DNA of 64,000 nucleotides from Candidatus Methanimicrococcus labiotermitis (GTDB lineage Archaea; Halobacteriota; Methanosarcinia; Methanosarcinales; Methanosarcinaceae): NCBI GenBank assembly GCA_009784005.1, contig WRCE01000006.1, positions 1 to 64,000 of the forward strand, read 5' to 3'. Shown piece by piece: positions 9,400 to 17,110 of this stretch (position 1 is its first letter; each line of letters starts with the position of its first letter). The notes under the pieces were generated by a model. It saw only the letters and a program-made list of their open reading frames with translations, ran no database searches and was not told where the DNA came from. The position numbers and the translations under genes were made by a program.

Positions 9400-9690
9400 C
9401 GGAAAAACGGTAAACGAAAAACGATAAGCGAACTCGGTTAAGCGAAAAACGGTAAGCGAAATCGATTAAGCGAAAAACGGTAAGCGAAAAACAGCAAGCG
9501 AAATCGGTTAAGCGAAAATCGGTTAAGCGAAAAACGGCAAGCGAAATCGGTTTATCGAAAAACGGTTTATCGAAAAACGGTTTATCGAAAAACGGTTTAG
9601 CGAAAAACGGTAAACGAAAAACGGTGAACGAAAAACGGATATGTGAAAAACGGTTAATCAAAAAACGGATTTAAGCGAAAAACGATTCAA
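9400..9690. repeat. Tandem array aaaaacggtaagcga / aaatcggttaagcg
   Basis: About 18 degenerate units of 14-16 bp alternate between aaaaacggtaagcga, aaatcggttaagcg and aaaaacggtttatcg forms. The array lies upstream of the lipoprotein gene, and no gene is present. Confidence 0.9.
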
Positions 9691-9765
9691 ACAGAAAAAC
9701 GAAATGGGAGAATTGCAGATCATAAAATCCGCCAAGGCACAACATTTATTCAAAAAAAAGAGGGA

Positions 9766-10536
9766 ATGAATATGAAAAAAACAATTTTAACGATTATGTC
9801 GATTCTGGCTGTCGCTGTTTTGGCAATCAGTTTCAGCGGCTGTTTAAGCAACAGCACGGAACCGTTTATTGAAGAACGGCCGGTTTACGATCCCGCCGTC
9901 ATCTACGATGTGACAATTTACACATTGGGCGATAATGTGATGGCAAGCATCGTTGTACAAATTCAGGGCACACGCAGTCAAAGCCTTGACAAAGACAATA
10001 TTACTGTCAATACGACAGGTAACAATGTCAGCGTCATTGTCCCCGTCATCAATTCCGGCGATGCCAATACCCGCGATTTCGGTTATGAAACGGTTAACAT
10101 CTTAATCGGAAAGAAGAGCCAATTCAAGACCGGCGATTACCAACTTATCATTAACGGCGACACCCCCAAAACTTTCATTTACGTTTTCAAATTTACCGGC
10201 GGCGACTTGTACACTTACAAACCCGCGGTCATTGAAAACGCAGTCATCGAAGTCATTGACGGAAAAATCATTGTCAACACCACGGTTGTGCGCGGCGGAA
10301 GCGCTGAGACGCTTGACAAAGCAAGCATCACCGTTGACGGAACCCTTCAGAACAACGATGTCGCTATTACCATTCCGGTACAAATCAAAGACGGTATTAC
10401 AACCTTGATCATCGGATGGGAAAGCATTACCACCGAGATCGGTCAGCTGAGTGACTTGGCAGACGGCGACTACACGGTGACAGTTAACGGAACCGTTGTG
10501 ACTTTCACTGTCTCGGGCAACCGGATTGTCGCCTGA
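9766..10536 (+). CDS. Secreted lipoprotein with two tandem beta-sandwich-like repeats
   Basis: A 256-residue exported protein. The N-terminus has two Lys, a hydrophobic stretch and the lipobox-like SFSGC with Cys26, so it is probably anchored by a lipid on the outer face of the membrane. The remainder contains two related halves, each starting with a V-rich strand (YDVTIYTLGDN, NAVIEVIDGKI) and containing LDKDNITVN / LDKASITVD and a closing GDYQLIINGDT / GDYTVTVNGTV. This suggests two Ig-like domains. No enzymatic motif is seen. The start at 9766 has a ribosome-site-like agaggg a few bases upstream. Function unknown. Confidence 0.8.
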   Translation: MNMKKTILTIMSILAVAVLAISFSGCLSNSTEPFIEERPVYDPAVIYDVTIYTLGDNVMASIVVQIQGTRSQSLDKDNITVNTTGNNVSVIVPVINSGDANTRDFGYETVNILIGKKSQFKTGDYQLIINGDTPKTFIYVFKFTGGDLYTYKPAVIENAVIEVIDGKIIVNTTVVRGGSAETLDKASITVDGTLQNNDVAITIPVQIKDGITTLIIGWESITTEIGQLSDLADGDYTVTVNGTVVTFTVSGNRIVA

Positions 10537-10978
10537 ATACAGCGGGCGGGAGGCTGAAAAGTAATTCACCGCATCTCAAGATACAATATATCCAAAAACG
10601 GCGCAATTTCAACGTTTACAAAACCAAAAGCGAAACAAAAAACGGAACCAAAAACGAAATCAAATAAAAAAACGATGTCAAAAGCGCCCGGTCTTTGAAT
10701 GAAAATTCAAAGGCCCTTTGAATATTTATTGAAACGGTATTTATTGAAACGGCTTTCGTTTCAACGGTTTTAACATATAATTTTGAGAAAATACTTTTTT
10801 GTTCACTTTTGATTTCAAGACAAAGCCCCTTAACGAAAGGAATAAATAAGAAGAATCCTATGTGAAGATACGTTTCCGAGGGCTATTGATAATGTCTGGC
10901 CTTATGAAACGGGAAATGAGTTAAAGGCATCAATCCGATTCGCGAAAACAAAAAACGATAGCGAATTGATTTGAATAA
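10537..10978. other. Intergenic region before the tRNA pair
   Basis: It contains two perfect 8-bp hairpins (10693-10712 and 10744-10764) and A-rich sequence, but no gene. The remaining 200 bases before tRNA-Tyr should hold its promoter, though no clear TATA box stands out. Confidence 0.6.
10693..10764. terminator. Pair of short hairpins after the lipoprotein gene
   Basis: CTTTGAAT-GAAA-ATTCAAAG and TTGAAACG-GCTTT-CGTTTCAA are each perfect 8-bp stems. T-rich sequence follows (tttaacatataattttg). They are possible terminators, but lie 160 bases past the stop codon. Confidence 0.4.
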
Positions 10979-11088
10979 CCCACCTTAACTCAGTGGTAGA
11001 GTGCGCGGCTGTAGTTTGGTCTTTTCGCAAAGTTTGCGAAAATCGCGCAGGCACCGCGATGCCCCCGGTTCGAGTCTGGGAGGTGGGA
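10979..11088 (+). tRNA. tRNA-Tyr (GTA) with a 38-nt intron
   Basis: Acceptor arms CCCACCT (10979-10985) and AGGTGGG (11081-11087), discriminator A. The D stem is ACTC/GAGT and the T loop is TTCGAGT. The anticodon stem CGCGG (11004-11008) pairs with CCGCG (11054-11058). The loop reads C-T-G-T-A-G, so the anticodon is GTA. The segment 11015-11052 interrupts the loop right after position 37, the canonical archaeal intron site. Confidence 0.93.
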
Positions 11089-11213
11089 CTTCAATTCAAA
11101 TATGAAAGTGATTTATCACCTTCATATTTTGAACAAGAATCATAAAAAGGGCAACCCTTTTATATGAAAAGTATCTTTGTAGAGTCGCAGGCTGCGGCCT
11201 GAAAAAACACAAT

Positions 11214-11286
11214 GTCCAGATAGTGTAGGGGACTATCATGGGGCCCTGTCGAGGCCCCGACTCGGGTTCGAATCCCGGTCTGGACG
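11214..11286 (+). tRNA. tRNA-Asp (GTC), integration target
   Basis: Acceptor GTCCAGA (11214-11220) pairs with TCTGGAC (11279-11285), discriminator G. The anticodon arm GGGCC-CTGTCGA-GGCCC gives GTC. It is 73 nt with no intron. Its 3' end forms the left attachment site of the integrated element. A displaced copy of the last 16 bases lies at 30737-30752. Confidence 0.95.
11271..11286. repeat. attL core (16 bp, 3' end of tRNA-Asp)
   Basis: aatcccggtctggacg is repeated exactly at 30737-30752. Upstream of the core, gggtt is also shared, with two mismatches (cg versus aa) between. Together the two copies bound the element. Confidence 0.92.
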
Positions 11287-11320
11287 TGATTTGATAGTTG
11301 GAAGGCCCAGTCCCAATCAA

Positions 11321-11365
11321 CAACCCGCCCGGTATCCCACAACCAACCGGCGGGTTGCCTTTTTT
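11321..11365. terminator. Terminator between tRNA-Asp and the integrase gene
   Basis: CAACCCGCC (11321-11329) pairs perfectly with GGCGGGTTG (11349-11357) and is followed by CC and eight T. It is well placed to end tRNA-Asp transcription after integration supplied a new downstream sequence. Confidence 0.75.
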
Positions 11366-12325
11366 TTAGATTTTTACGAGTTCATCAGGAATGTCATATT
11401 CCACACAACAACGAAAATACTCCTCTTTTAAACGTTTGACAGGTATGTGATAATATCCGTCTGCAGATTTGCGATTGCGCAGGTCACCTCTCAAATCTTC
11501 GATGTAGTCATCCTTCATTCCGTTTTCTTTAAGCGATGTTGTGAAATAATGTCTCAAATTATGAGTGGTAAATTTTTCGTCCGTGTCTCCATAATCCAGA
11601 TGTATCCCGATTTTGCGGCCAATTCGTTTCACACCCTCATTAATCCGATCTTCGTCAATTCTGTTTCCGCGCAAGCGGCCAACGACTAAGGGACTCTCAG
11701 GTGTCAGTTTTTCACCCCTTTCTTCCCGCATGTCACAATATTGGAGCAAATAGTCTTTCAGCTGCGGGTGCAGTATTGTAATCAATCTCGTTCGTTTAGG
11801 ATGTTTGTGAACTTTGATTATGTCCTTAAAAATGTCCACACTCCTCTAATCCAATCGCCTGATCTCGTCGCGGCGATGACCGGCTGTGCCTCCAAGCATA
11901 ATACAAATTGCTTCGTGTGCCCGATCAGCAGCACTGACGAGGGCAGCAAATGTTTGATCATCGATTGATTGTCGTTCCGGGGGTCTCTCTGATTTAAAAA
12001 TTCGGATGTATCGTTTGCGCCATTCCGGGACGGGATTATGAGAGATCTAACCGTCGTCCAGTAGCATGCGATAGTAATTGTTAACAGCCGTGATCTTAAA
12101 TTTAATCCGGCTATAACTCAACTGTTGATTTTGCAAATGATCGCTGAAAATATTTAGGCTTTTTTTGTGATCCTGATACGTTGCATCAAAATTTATAGCA
12201 GGATTATGAGTGGCCAAGAGATATTCGGCAATAACAGATGCATATTCGTTGCAAGTCTCCTCAGACAGCCCCATTTTTTTACAGTCGTGCCGGAAATAGT
12301 TCGTTTTTTCTTCAATTAGTGACAT
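11366..12325 (-). CDS. Tyrosine integrase with two in-frame TAG codons (probable pyrrolysine)
   Basis: Read as one frame of 320 codons with TAG at codons 93 (12047-12049) and 160 (11846-11848) and a TAA stop. The N-terminal part (codons 1-92) is a SAM-like core-binding domain. The segment between the TAGs reads NPVPEWRKRY, RQSIDDQTFAALVSAADR, GTAGHRRDEIRRLD, which contains the box-I arginine. The last part has HNLRHYF (HxxR) and LRGDLRNRK..DGYYHI with the catalytic Tyr, typical of archaeal XerC-like integrases. Neither piece alone would be an active recombinase. ATG 12325 is chosen because GGAGG lies 8 bases upstream. ATG 12340 overlaps that site. The gene faces the tRNA-Asp attachment site. 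Loss by two nonsense mutations is the alternative, but both are amber and the frame is otherwise clean. Confidence 0.88.
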
Positions 12326-12340
12326 ACATAATGCCTCCAT

Positions 12341-12446
12341 AATTATTTCCTATCTGAAAATAATCGGAAATATTATATATCATCAGATAAGATATCAAAC
12401 TATTAGTTATGTTACCAGACATGACTGCAATCTAGGACCGTTTAAC
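12341..12446. promoter_or_regulatory. Divergent promoter region, integrase / early genes
   Basis: Between the divergent integrase and early operon lies an A/T-rich stretch with aaatattatatatc near 12366-12380 and gataagatatc. These are suitable TATA boxes for both directions. No clear operator palindrome beyond GATATC is seen. Confidence 0.45.
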
Positions 12447-12575
12447 ATGAAGACATTAACAATAAGCGAACGCTACTTTACAAAAATTGGGGAATCGTTC
12501 GATAGGAATCTTGAGCAGACTACCAACCAAATCGATTATGCAACAATTTCACCGGAGGAGTCAGATGATCTCTGA
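12447..12575 (+). CDS. Small protein, first gene of the early operon
   Basis: A 42-residue frame (MKTLTISERYFTKIGES...) ending in TGA that overlaps the next gene's start by 11 bases (ATG at 12565). No ribosome site is evident at its ATG. The start may be used on a leaderless transcript. The MKTLTISERYF opening is reminiscent of short AbrB- or ribbon-helix-helix-type regulators, but the protein is too short to assign. Confidence 0.5.
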   Translation: MKTLTISERYFTKIGESFDRNLEQTTNQIDYATISPEESDDL

Positions 12576-12942
12576 TGCGATCCGCCGGCAATTCGGCAAA
12601 TTCACGAATTTTTCCCGTCCGGATATTGTGGCCGGACAAACCATTATCATTCCAGGCAAAAAATCTTCAGAAAAAATCAACATGATCGTAGATGCCGTTT
12701 ATGATTATAATAATTTGGCCGAAGAGAAAATTATCATTATTTGCCATCGAGACGACAATCCGGATCCAAATGAATGGATGCTGGCAGATTGCCAAAACGA
12801 GTACGGCAGTCCTGTCCTCACAAACGTCCAGATCCTGACCTGCCGTCAAAATTTTACTCATTTTATCAAACGCCGGCAAATTGAAAATTATGAAAAGTTT
12901 CAACGACTTTTTAGCGATGCCGCGGAATTGGGGAGTGAGTGA
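12565..12942 (+). CDS. Element protein of unknown function
   Basis: A 125-residue soluble protein. The start at 12565 is preceded by ggaggagtcag, a strong ribosome site. The upstream in-frame GTG/ATG starts have none. The sequence begins MISDAIRRQFGKFTNF and contains VAGQTIIIPGKK and a charged C-terminus. I recognise no family. It lies in a tight row with the next genes. Confidence 0.7.
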   Translation: MISDAIRRQFGKFTNFSRPDIVAGQTIIIPGKKSSEKINMIVDAVYDYNNLAEEKIIIICHRDDNPDPNEWMLADCQNEYGSPVLTNVQILTCRQNFTHFIKRRQIENYEKFQRLFSDAAELGSE

Positions 12943-12943
12943 G

Positions 12944-13243
12944 ATGGAATACAGAATAAAAACAAACAAAACAAAAATGTACGGTTTGGTCAAATCTCAT
13001 TTCGATGGCGTCCCGACTATCAAAAAAACAAAATTTTTCAAGGTGCCGAATAGACGCGTCTATTATCTCGAGTGGATTGGCCCAAACAATACAGAATCCG
13101 AAGCAGTGTTATCAGCATGTTTCGGAGTGCCCAGAATATCATTTTATGAATCTAGAAACGGCTCTATGAATTTGGAAAACATACGTTATATAAACGTTGA
13201 TGAATTAATAAAGAGCGGAATGGTCGACGAGGTATCTGTATGA
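12944..13243 (+). CDS. Element protein of unknown function
   Basis: A 99-residue soluble protein beginning MEYRIKTNKTKMYGLVKS. The ribosome site is ggggagtgagtgag upstream. Its stop overlaps the next start (ATGA at 13240). No recognisable domain. The translational coupling on both sides supports a real gene. Confidence 0.7.
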   Translation: MEYRIKTNKTKMYGLVKSHFDGVPTIKKTKFFKVPNRRVYYLEWIGPNNTESEAVLSACFGVPRISFYESRNGSMNLENIRYINVDELIKSGMVDEVSV

Positions 13244-13551
13244 TTATGTTCATCAAGAGATGTATCGATAAATGCATCGATAAAAAATATGATTGGATTT
13301 TAGATTGGGAGGACGCAGAGCATGCGAGGGTTATGTCCAACGCAATCAAAGGGGTATCAGGTTACATAATATTGTCAATAGTGACGATCTCGTTAGGATT
13401 GATAATATTACCATATTTAGGCATAATTATCGCAAGCATGCCAATTACATTCGGTGTATTGATCGGACACAAAGGTATCAAGGATATTTTGTGTCTTTCT
13501 TCAATGGTCTTCCAGAAAAAAGAGGACGGTGCAATCAATGACAATGATTGA
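13240..13551 (+). CDS. Small membrane protein, two TM segments
   Basis: A 103-residue protein. A charged, cysteine-containing N-terminus (KRCIDKCIDKKYDW) is followed by two hydrophobic segments, about residues 40-62 and 62-80 (SGYIILSIVTISLGLIILPY and IIIASMPITFGVLIG). It ends in a charged tail. It is coupled to the preceding gene by ATGA and overlaps the following one. Function unknown. Confidence 0.65.
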   Translation: MIMFIKRCIDKCIDKKYDWILDWEDAEHARVMSNAIKGVSGYIILSIVTISLGLIILPYLGIIIASMPITFGVLIGHKGIKDILCLSSMVFQKKEDGAINDND

Positions 13552-14431
13552 ATACGTCCCAAAACGCTTCAACGCCGACAAAGAGGAACACATTGACCGG
13601 GTTAATGACATCATTGCCGAATATCAACGGCAGGGATACTCTCTCACGTTGAGACAAGTCTACTATCAGCTCGTTGCGAGGGATATCATCCCGAACAACG
13701 AGCGGTCATACAAAAACCTCGGCGTGCTGATCAACGACGCGCGTCTTGCCGGTTTGATCTCGTGGGAGGCGATTGTTGACCGGACACGGCACTTGCGCAA
13801 ACAGTCTCATTGGGATGATCCGGTTTCAATCCTCAAAGCTGCCGCGAATCAGTTCAGCGTTGACAAGTGGGCAGAAATGGACACATATTGCGAGGTTTGG
13901 GTTGAGAAGGACGCCTTGATCGACATCATAGCACAGGTATGCAACGAATGGGATGTTAATTGTCTGTCATGCCGGGGCTATGTCTCACAATCAACGATGT
14001 GGGAATCTGCAATACGTCTGAAACACATACATAAACAGTCAATCGTTTTTCACCTCGGCGATCATGATCCGAGCGGGATTGACATGAGCCGAGATATGAA
14101 CGATCGTCTTGCCCTTTTCGGCGCGGATGTAAAATTCGAGCGCATTGCTCTAAACTACGATCAGATCGAAGCTCACGATCCGCCGCCAAACCCGACAAAA
14201 CTGACAGACACCCGGTCTACCGGATATATCGAAAATTATGGTCACGATTGTTGGGAGCTCGATGCGCTGGAGCCTAGGATCATAACCGATCTGATCAGAG
14301 AGAAAATAAAATCAGTCATGGATGAAAATATATTTTATGAAGCTCTGGAATCGGAAATCCGAGAGAAAAATAAAATGAGATCATTTGTTGCCGGTTACCC
14401 TGAATTTGAGAAGAAGGGGATTGTAAAATGA
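13538..14431 (+). CDS. Topoisomerase VI A / Spo11-like Toprim protein (Mini-A type)
   Basis: A 297-residue protein with the layout of a Topo VI A core: a winged-helix part with LTLRQVYYQLVAR (candidate catalytic Tyr at 42 or 43) and GVLINDARLAGLISWE, then a Toprim domain with WVEKDAL (Glu123) and GDHDPSGIDM (Asp175, Asp177), the acidic metal triad. Stand-alone A-like proteins without a B subunit (Mini-A) are known from archaeal and bacterial mobile elements and are thought to cut or nick DNA for replication. A GTG at 13529 is in frame, but the ATG at 13538 fits the overlap with the previous gene better. Coupled to the next gene (ATGA at 14428). Confidence 0.75.
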   Translation: MTMIEYVPKRFNADKEEHIDRVNDIIAEYQRQGYSLTLRQVYYQLVARDIIPNNERSYKNLGVLINDARLAGLISWEAIVDRTRHLRKQSHWDDPVSILKAAANQFSVDKWAEMDTYCEVWVEKDALIDIIAQVCNEWDVNCLSCRGYVSQSTMWESAIRLKHIHKQSIVFHLGDHDPSGIDMSRDMNDRLALFGADVKFERIALNYDQIEAHDPPPNPTKLTDTRSTGYIENYGHDCWELDALEPRIITDLIREKIKSVMDENIFYEALESEIREKNKMRSFVAGYPEFEKKGIVK

Positions 14432-14907
14432 ACCGACAACAAAAAAACATAATTTATTTCGTTATTTGTTCGTTGCTCTCCTTGATTACGTTTTGGGCCG
14501 GATTATCGATAATCATCCAATCTTTATTGCCTGAAAATCCATTGTCGGCATATCGATTGGTTTTTGGTTGTCTATTATTGTTTGTATGTTGCCATTTTGG
14601 ATTTTCTGCCCTCTACTATGCATGGGGTTATTACATCACAGATCGGGAGAGTCCTGACGCGGATCCGATGCATTCCAATCGCAACAGTCTTTATGTTGTC
14701 TTGGACTCCGGACCGATTGACTACTATTTTTTTGATCCCGAAGATCCAATTCCATCCGCCGGGGAAATACTACAGAGGCATATCCGGGCCGTGTACGCGG
14801 ACGAAGACGAAGCAGATAAATATGCTCACGATTGGGGTTATGATGTGCTTCGTATAGATGAGGATAAATACATCGAGTCTCCGAATGATCGTTTTTTGTT
14901 TGTTTAA
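14428..14907 (+). CDS. Membrane-anchored element protein
   Basis: A 159-residue protein with two TM segments (about residues 8-32 and 43-66) and an acidic soluble C-terminal domain containing DEDEADKYAHDWGYD. The ATG overlaps the stop of the Mini-A gene and is preceded by aagaagggg. No family recognised. Possibly it tethers a replication or packaging function to the membrane, but nothing in the sequence proves this. Confidence 0.65.
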   Translation: MNRQQKNIIYFVICSLLSLITFWAGLSIIIQSLLPENPLSAYRLVFGCLLLFVCCHFGFSALYYAWGYYITDRESPDADPMHSNRNSLYVVLDSGPIDYYFFDPEDPIPSAGEILQRHIRAVYADEDEADKYAHDWGYDVLRIDEDKYIESPNDRFLFV

Positions 14908-14919
14908 CCGGGTGGAAAA

Positions 14920-15405
14920 ATGAACGATTTAAAGGACAAAACTAAAATTTTTTCGCCTCTCGGCAAAATCACTGACGACGAAATAATTGTTAACAAACAT
15001 GAATGGGATAGATTACACACAGAAATTGCATTGATCAGACAAGAGTTGTGTGTGCTGGCTCATGCAACCGGAGCGAGACGTTTAGATGATTTTTATTCAG
15101 AAGATGAAATCGACTCCAGATTAAAAGAACACGATATGTTAGACATTTTTTCTGAAACAAATCAAAAAAATGACGAGACGGAGGCTCTTATTAAATTTAT
15201 GGAATCACAGCCGGCGATTAACAATATCAGTAAAACGTTAATAAAAACAGCACGTGTCGCCGATATTAAAAAACATTTTGGTGATGAAAACAGGATGCAG
15301 ACGCATAGACGAATAGAGGCGAGCATCAAAAAACATGCACCAATTCTAGAAAAACAAAAAACGAAACGTGGAGAAGTGATTTTGATTTATTCAAAGGTTT
15401 CATAA
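14920..15405 (+). CDS. Putative DNA-binding element protein
   Basis: A 161-residue soluble protein, ribosome site gggtgga just before the ATG. The N-terminal half is helical and acidic. The C-terminal half (ARVADIKKHFGDENRMQTHRRIE... then ILEKQKTKRGEVILIYSKV) has the helix-turn-helix-wing look of a winged-helix domain. It is the last gene before the dyad-rich control region and could bind it. This role is inferred from position. Confidence 0.6.
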   Translation: MNDLKDKTKIFSPLGKITDDEIIVNKHEWDRLHTEIALIRQELCVLAHATGARRLDDFYSEDEIDSRLKEHDMLDIFSETNQKNDETEALIKFMESQPAINNISKTLIKTARVADIKKHFGDENRMQTHRRIEASIKKHAPILEKQKTKRGEVILIYSKVS

Positions 15406-15417
15406 ATGAACCATATT

Positions 15418-15867
15418 TTTATAATTATCTGTAACAACACGTTACACGGTGTGTAACATGTTACGGACAATTACCAAATTTACATCAAAAAATTGAGGAA
15501 TAAAATCATGTGAGTATATAAATCAAAAGAGGGAAAAGTCTCATAAACAAAATTTTGAGCAGCTCACTCATCCAAAAAAATTGTTTTAATTTGTTTGTGT
15601 GAAGTAAATTTAAACGATTAGAGGGTACCTGATTAAAAAATTTTATCAAGTGATTTTATCACTCGTAAACTGTTACGTTAAGCGTAACAAACATGTTACG
15701 CAAAACGTAACTGTTACGCAAAATTATAAAATTCTCTTCGTTCTGAAATGAAAAAAAAGCAAAATTTAAAAAAATGTCCGTATATTCGAGATGAAGGTAA
15801 TTATATAATTATCTGTAACAACGTGTTACACACCACGTAACACATTGTTACAGATAATTATATAATT
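15418..15867. promoter_or_regulatory. Dyad/iteron region: candidate replication origin or master operator
   Basis: Thirteen copies of GTTAC or its complement GTAAC lie in three clusters at 15431-15464 (4), 15672-15717 (5) and 15815-15851 (4). The third cluster is the core of a large palindrome. 15799-15821 and 15845-15867 are perfect 23-bp inverted repeats, and the 23-base spacer itself contains GTGTTAC / GTAACAC. The first cluster is a looser version of the same dyad, sharing ataattatctgtaacaa. The stretch 15406-15893 has no gene. Such arrays are typical of replication origins or repressor sites. Confidence 0.7.
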
Positions 15868-15893
15868 TATAAAATGTTGTATAAAATACAAAA

Positions 15894-16013
15894 ATGAGGT
15901 ATATTGATTTGGTTTTTGAAAAAAAAGAGTTTAATTTTAGATGCAGATGTGGGATGACGAAACATGATTTTATTGCATGTCGTGAATGGAAAACAAAAAA
16001 AACAATCTCGTGA
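15894..16013 (+). CDS. Small cysteine-containing protein
   Basis: A 39-residue frame with FRCRCGM and a later Cys, a possible half zinc site, directly after the dyad region and head of a row of tiny genes. No strong ribosome site. It could be translated from a leaderless transcript starting at the TATA-like tataatttataaaatg just upstream. Confidence 0.45.
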   Translation: MRYIDLVFEKKEFNFRCRCGMTKHDFIACREWKTKKTIS

Positions 16014-16015
16014 CA

Positions 16016-16165
16016 GTGGATTATAGATTATGTGAATGCGGGATGTTTTACAAAATGAAATGTAAAAATTTAGGCAAAAATGGCTCGTCTGGATTCAGAA
16101 TTACAATCGAATCGTTAAACATAAAAGGTAGGGGCGATCGGCCAATCAAAAATGAGTTTTCGTAA
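16016..16165 (+). CDS. Small cysteine-containing protein
   Basis: A 49-residue frame starting GTG at 16016, two bases after the previous stop (TGAcaGTG). It contains LCECGMFYKMKC, resembling the CxCG stretch of its neighbour. Its stop overlaps the next gene. Weakly supported alone, but the tight spacing argues for a small operon. Confidence 0.4.
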   Translation: MDYRLCECGMFYKMKCKNLGKNGSSGFRITIESLNIKGRGDRPIKNEFS

Positions 16166-16307
16166 AATGCAAATTAATGTAAAAATATCAGGGGCCGATT
16201 TAGACATCTTATTCAAAGAAAGGTTGGAGGACATCGAAACAATAAAGTTTCAGGTTAATTCGATCAATTTTGAAAAGAACGAGATAACACTCTTAAGCGT
16301 AAAATGA
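16152..16307 (+). CDS. Small element protein
   Basis: A 51-residue frame, ATG at 16152 inside the end of the previous gene. The sequence alternates hydrophobic and charged residues (MQINVKISGADLDILFKERL) like a small beta-alpha protein. No family recognised. Confidence 0.45.
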   Translation: MSFRKMQINVKISGADLDILFKERLEDIETIKFQVNSINFEKNEITLLSVK

Positions 16308-16317
16308 GGTGTAAGCG

Positions 16318-16545
16318 ATGGGTTTGGAGGTAGAATTAAAATCATTCACACTTTCTGCAAGCGATGGCGGCGATGGTTACAGCCAAATATACCTAATTAC
16401 ATGTGACAGGTCCGATTGTAAACATAGAGATGTCAATGGAGAGTGTTGTGGTGATTATTTTGGTAGATATATCCAATCAAACGTCGAAATTAAAATGCTA
16501 GGGTCTAAATTGATCTGTAAAAGCTTCAGCAAAATTGAGGAATAA
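16318..16545 (+). CDS. Small zinc-binding-like protein
   Basis: A 75-residue protein with the ribosome site gaggtg about 6 bases before ATG. Cysteines in TCDRSDCKHR and ECCGDYF suggest a metal-binding knuckle. Part of the row of small genes downstream of the dyad region. Function unknown, possibly a regulator or host-takeover factor. Confidence 0.6.
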   Translation: MGLEVELKSFTLSASDGGDGYSQIYLITCDRSDCKHRDVNGECCGDYFGRYIQSNVEIKMLGSKLICKSFSKIEE

Positions 16546-16689
16546 ATGATGATTGAAGCGATGATTTGTAAAGTCAAAATATGCAAAAAAATATTTGCCG
16601 TTTCTGAAAACGAAATGAAATCGTTAGATGGAACATCGAGATATTGCAGATGTCCGGGTTGTTATCAAATTTACATCATAAAAAATTGA
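16546..16689 (+). CDS. Small zinc-ribbon-like protein
   Basis: A 47-residue protein whose ATG follows the previous stop at once (TAA then ATGATG). It has MICKVKICKK and YCRCPGCYQ, four to five cysteines spaced like a zinc ribbon. Its 3' end overlaps the convergent protease gene by 19 bases. Confidence 0.55.
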   Translation: MMIEAMICKVKICKKIFAVSENEMKSLDGTSRYCRCPGCYQIYIIKN

Positions 16690-17108
16690 GTGATCAGGAT
16701 GATACACGAAAACAGCAAACAAATGCAGTATGGAATCCCACGTTCGATCTCTAAATATCTGTTTAACGCAGTCCGGGCTGCTGTCATATACACCAACGCA
16801 AACAATCCGGATATTGCCACTATTAGGAAAAAAATGATCGGCAAATAAAACAAAACACCAATCAAGATTTTAAAATCGGCTCCTCCGATTATTCCCTTTT
16901 GATAAACAAAAAACAAGCAAAAAATCGCCGGCATTATTGGCAAAAAATAGAGCAGTAAATTGTCTTGCACTGATCCGCGATTAATCATTGTCGTGATCAA
17001 AACAAAAAGATAAAAAAACAGTATCGGTAAATTATCAACTTCTCTCCGTTTTATGTCAGATCCGGCAAAAAATGCCAAAAATGACAGAAAAATGAAATAA
17101 TTGATCAT
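16671..17108 (-). CDS. Prepilin-peptidase-like aspartic membrane protease (A24/FlaK-like)
   Basis: A 145-residue protein with about five hydrophobic segments. The two active-site aspartates of archaeal prepilin peptidases are visible: FAGSDIKRREVDNLP (Asp18, first loop) and GIIGGADFKIL (Asp78, the GxGD-type motif in the GGAD form used by FlaK-like enzymes). Such enzymes cut short, positively charged leaders from pilin-like membrane proteins. It is third in a minus-strand operon behind two small membrane proteins, so those or the nearby two-TM structural proteins are candidate substrates. It is shorter than host enzymes (about 200+ residues), so a minimal version. Confidence 0.72.
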   Translation of the reverse strand: MINYFIFLSFLAFFAGSDIKRREVDNLPILFFYLFVLITTMINRGSVQDNLLLYFLPIMPAIFCLFFVYQKGIIGGADFKILIGVLFYLPIIFFLIVAISGLFALVYMTAARTALNRYLEIERGIPYCICLLFSCIILITQFFMM

Positions 17109-17110
17109 GA

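Larger units (their letters stand above)
8856..9765. other. AT-rich intergenic region
   Basis: This holds the promoter of the lipid gene (8876-8890), a short aaaaatcat array (8990-9022), one doubtful reading frame on the minus strand and a long tandem array from 9400 on. Around 9060-9125 the sequence is extremely A/T-rich with several TATA-like words. Confidence 0.7.

Noticed and set aside
11840-12049. Frameshift or separate integrase fragments
   Set aside because: All three parts are in the same frame and the middle part is conserved integrase sequence, so TAG decoding explains it without a shift.
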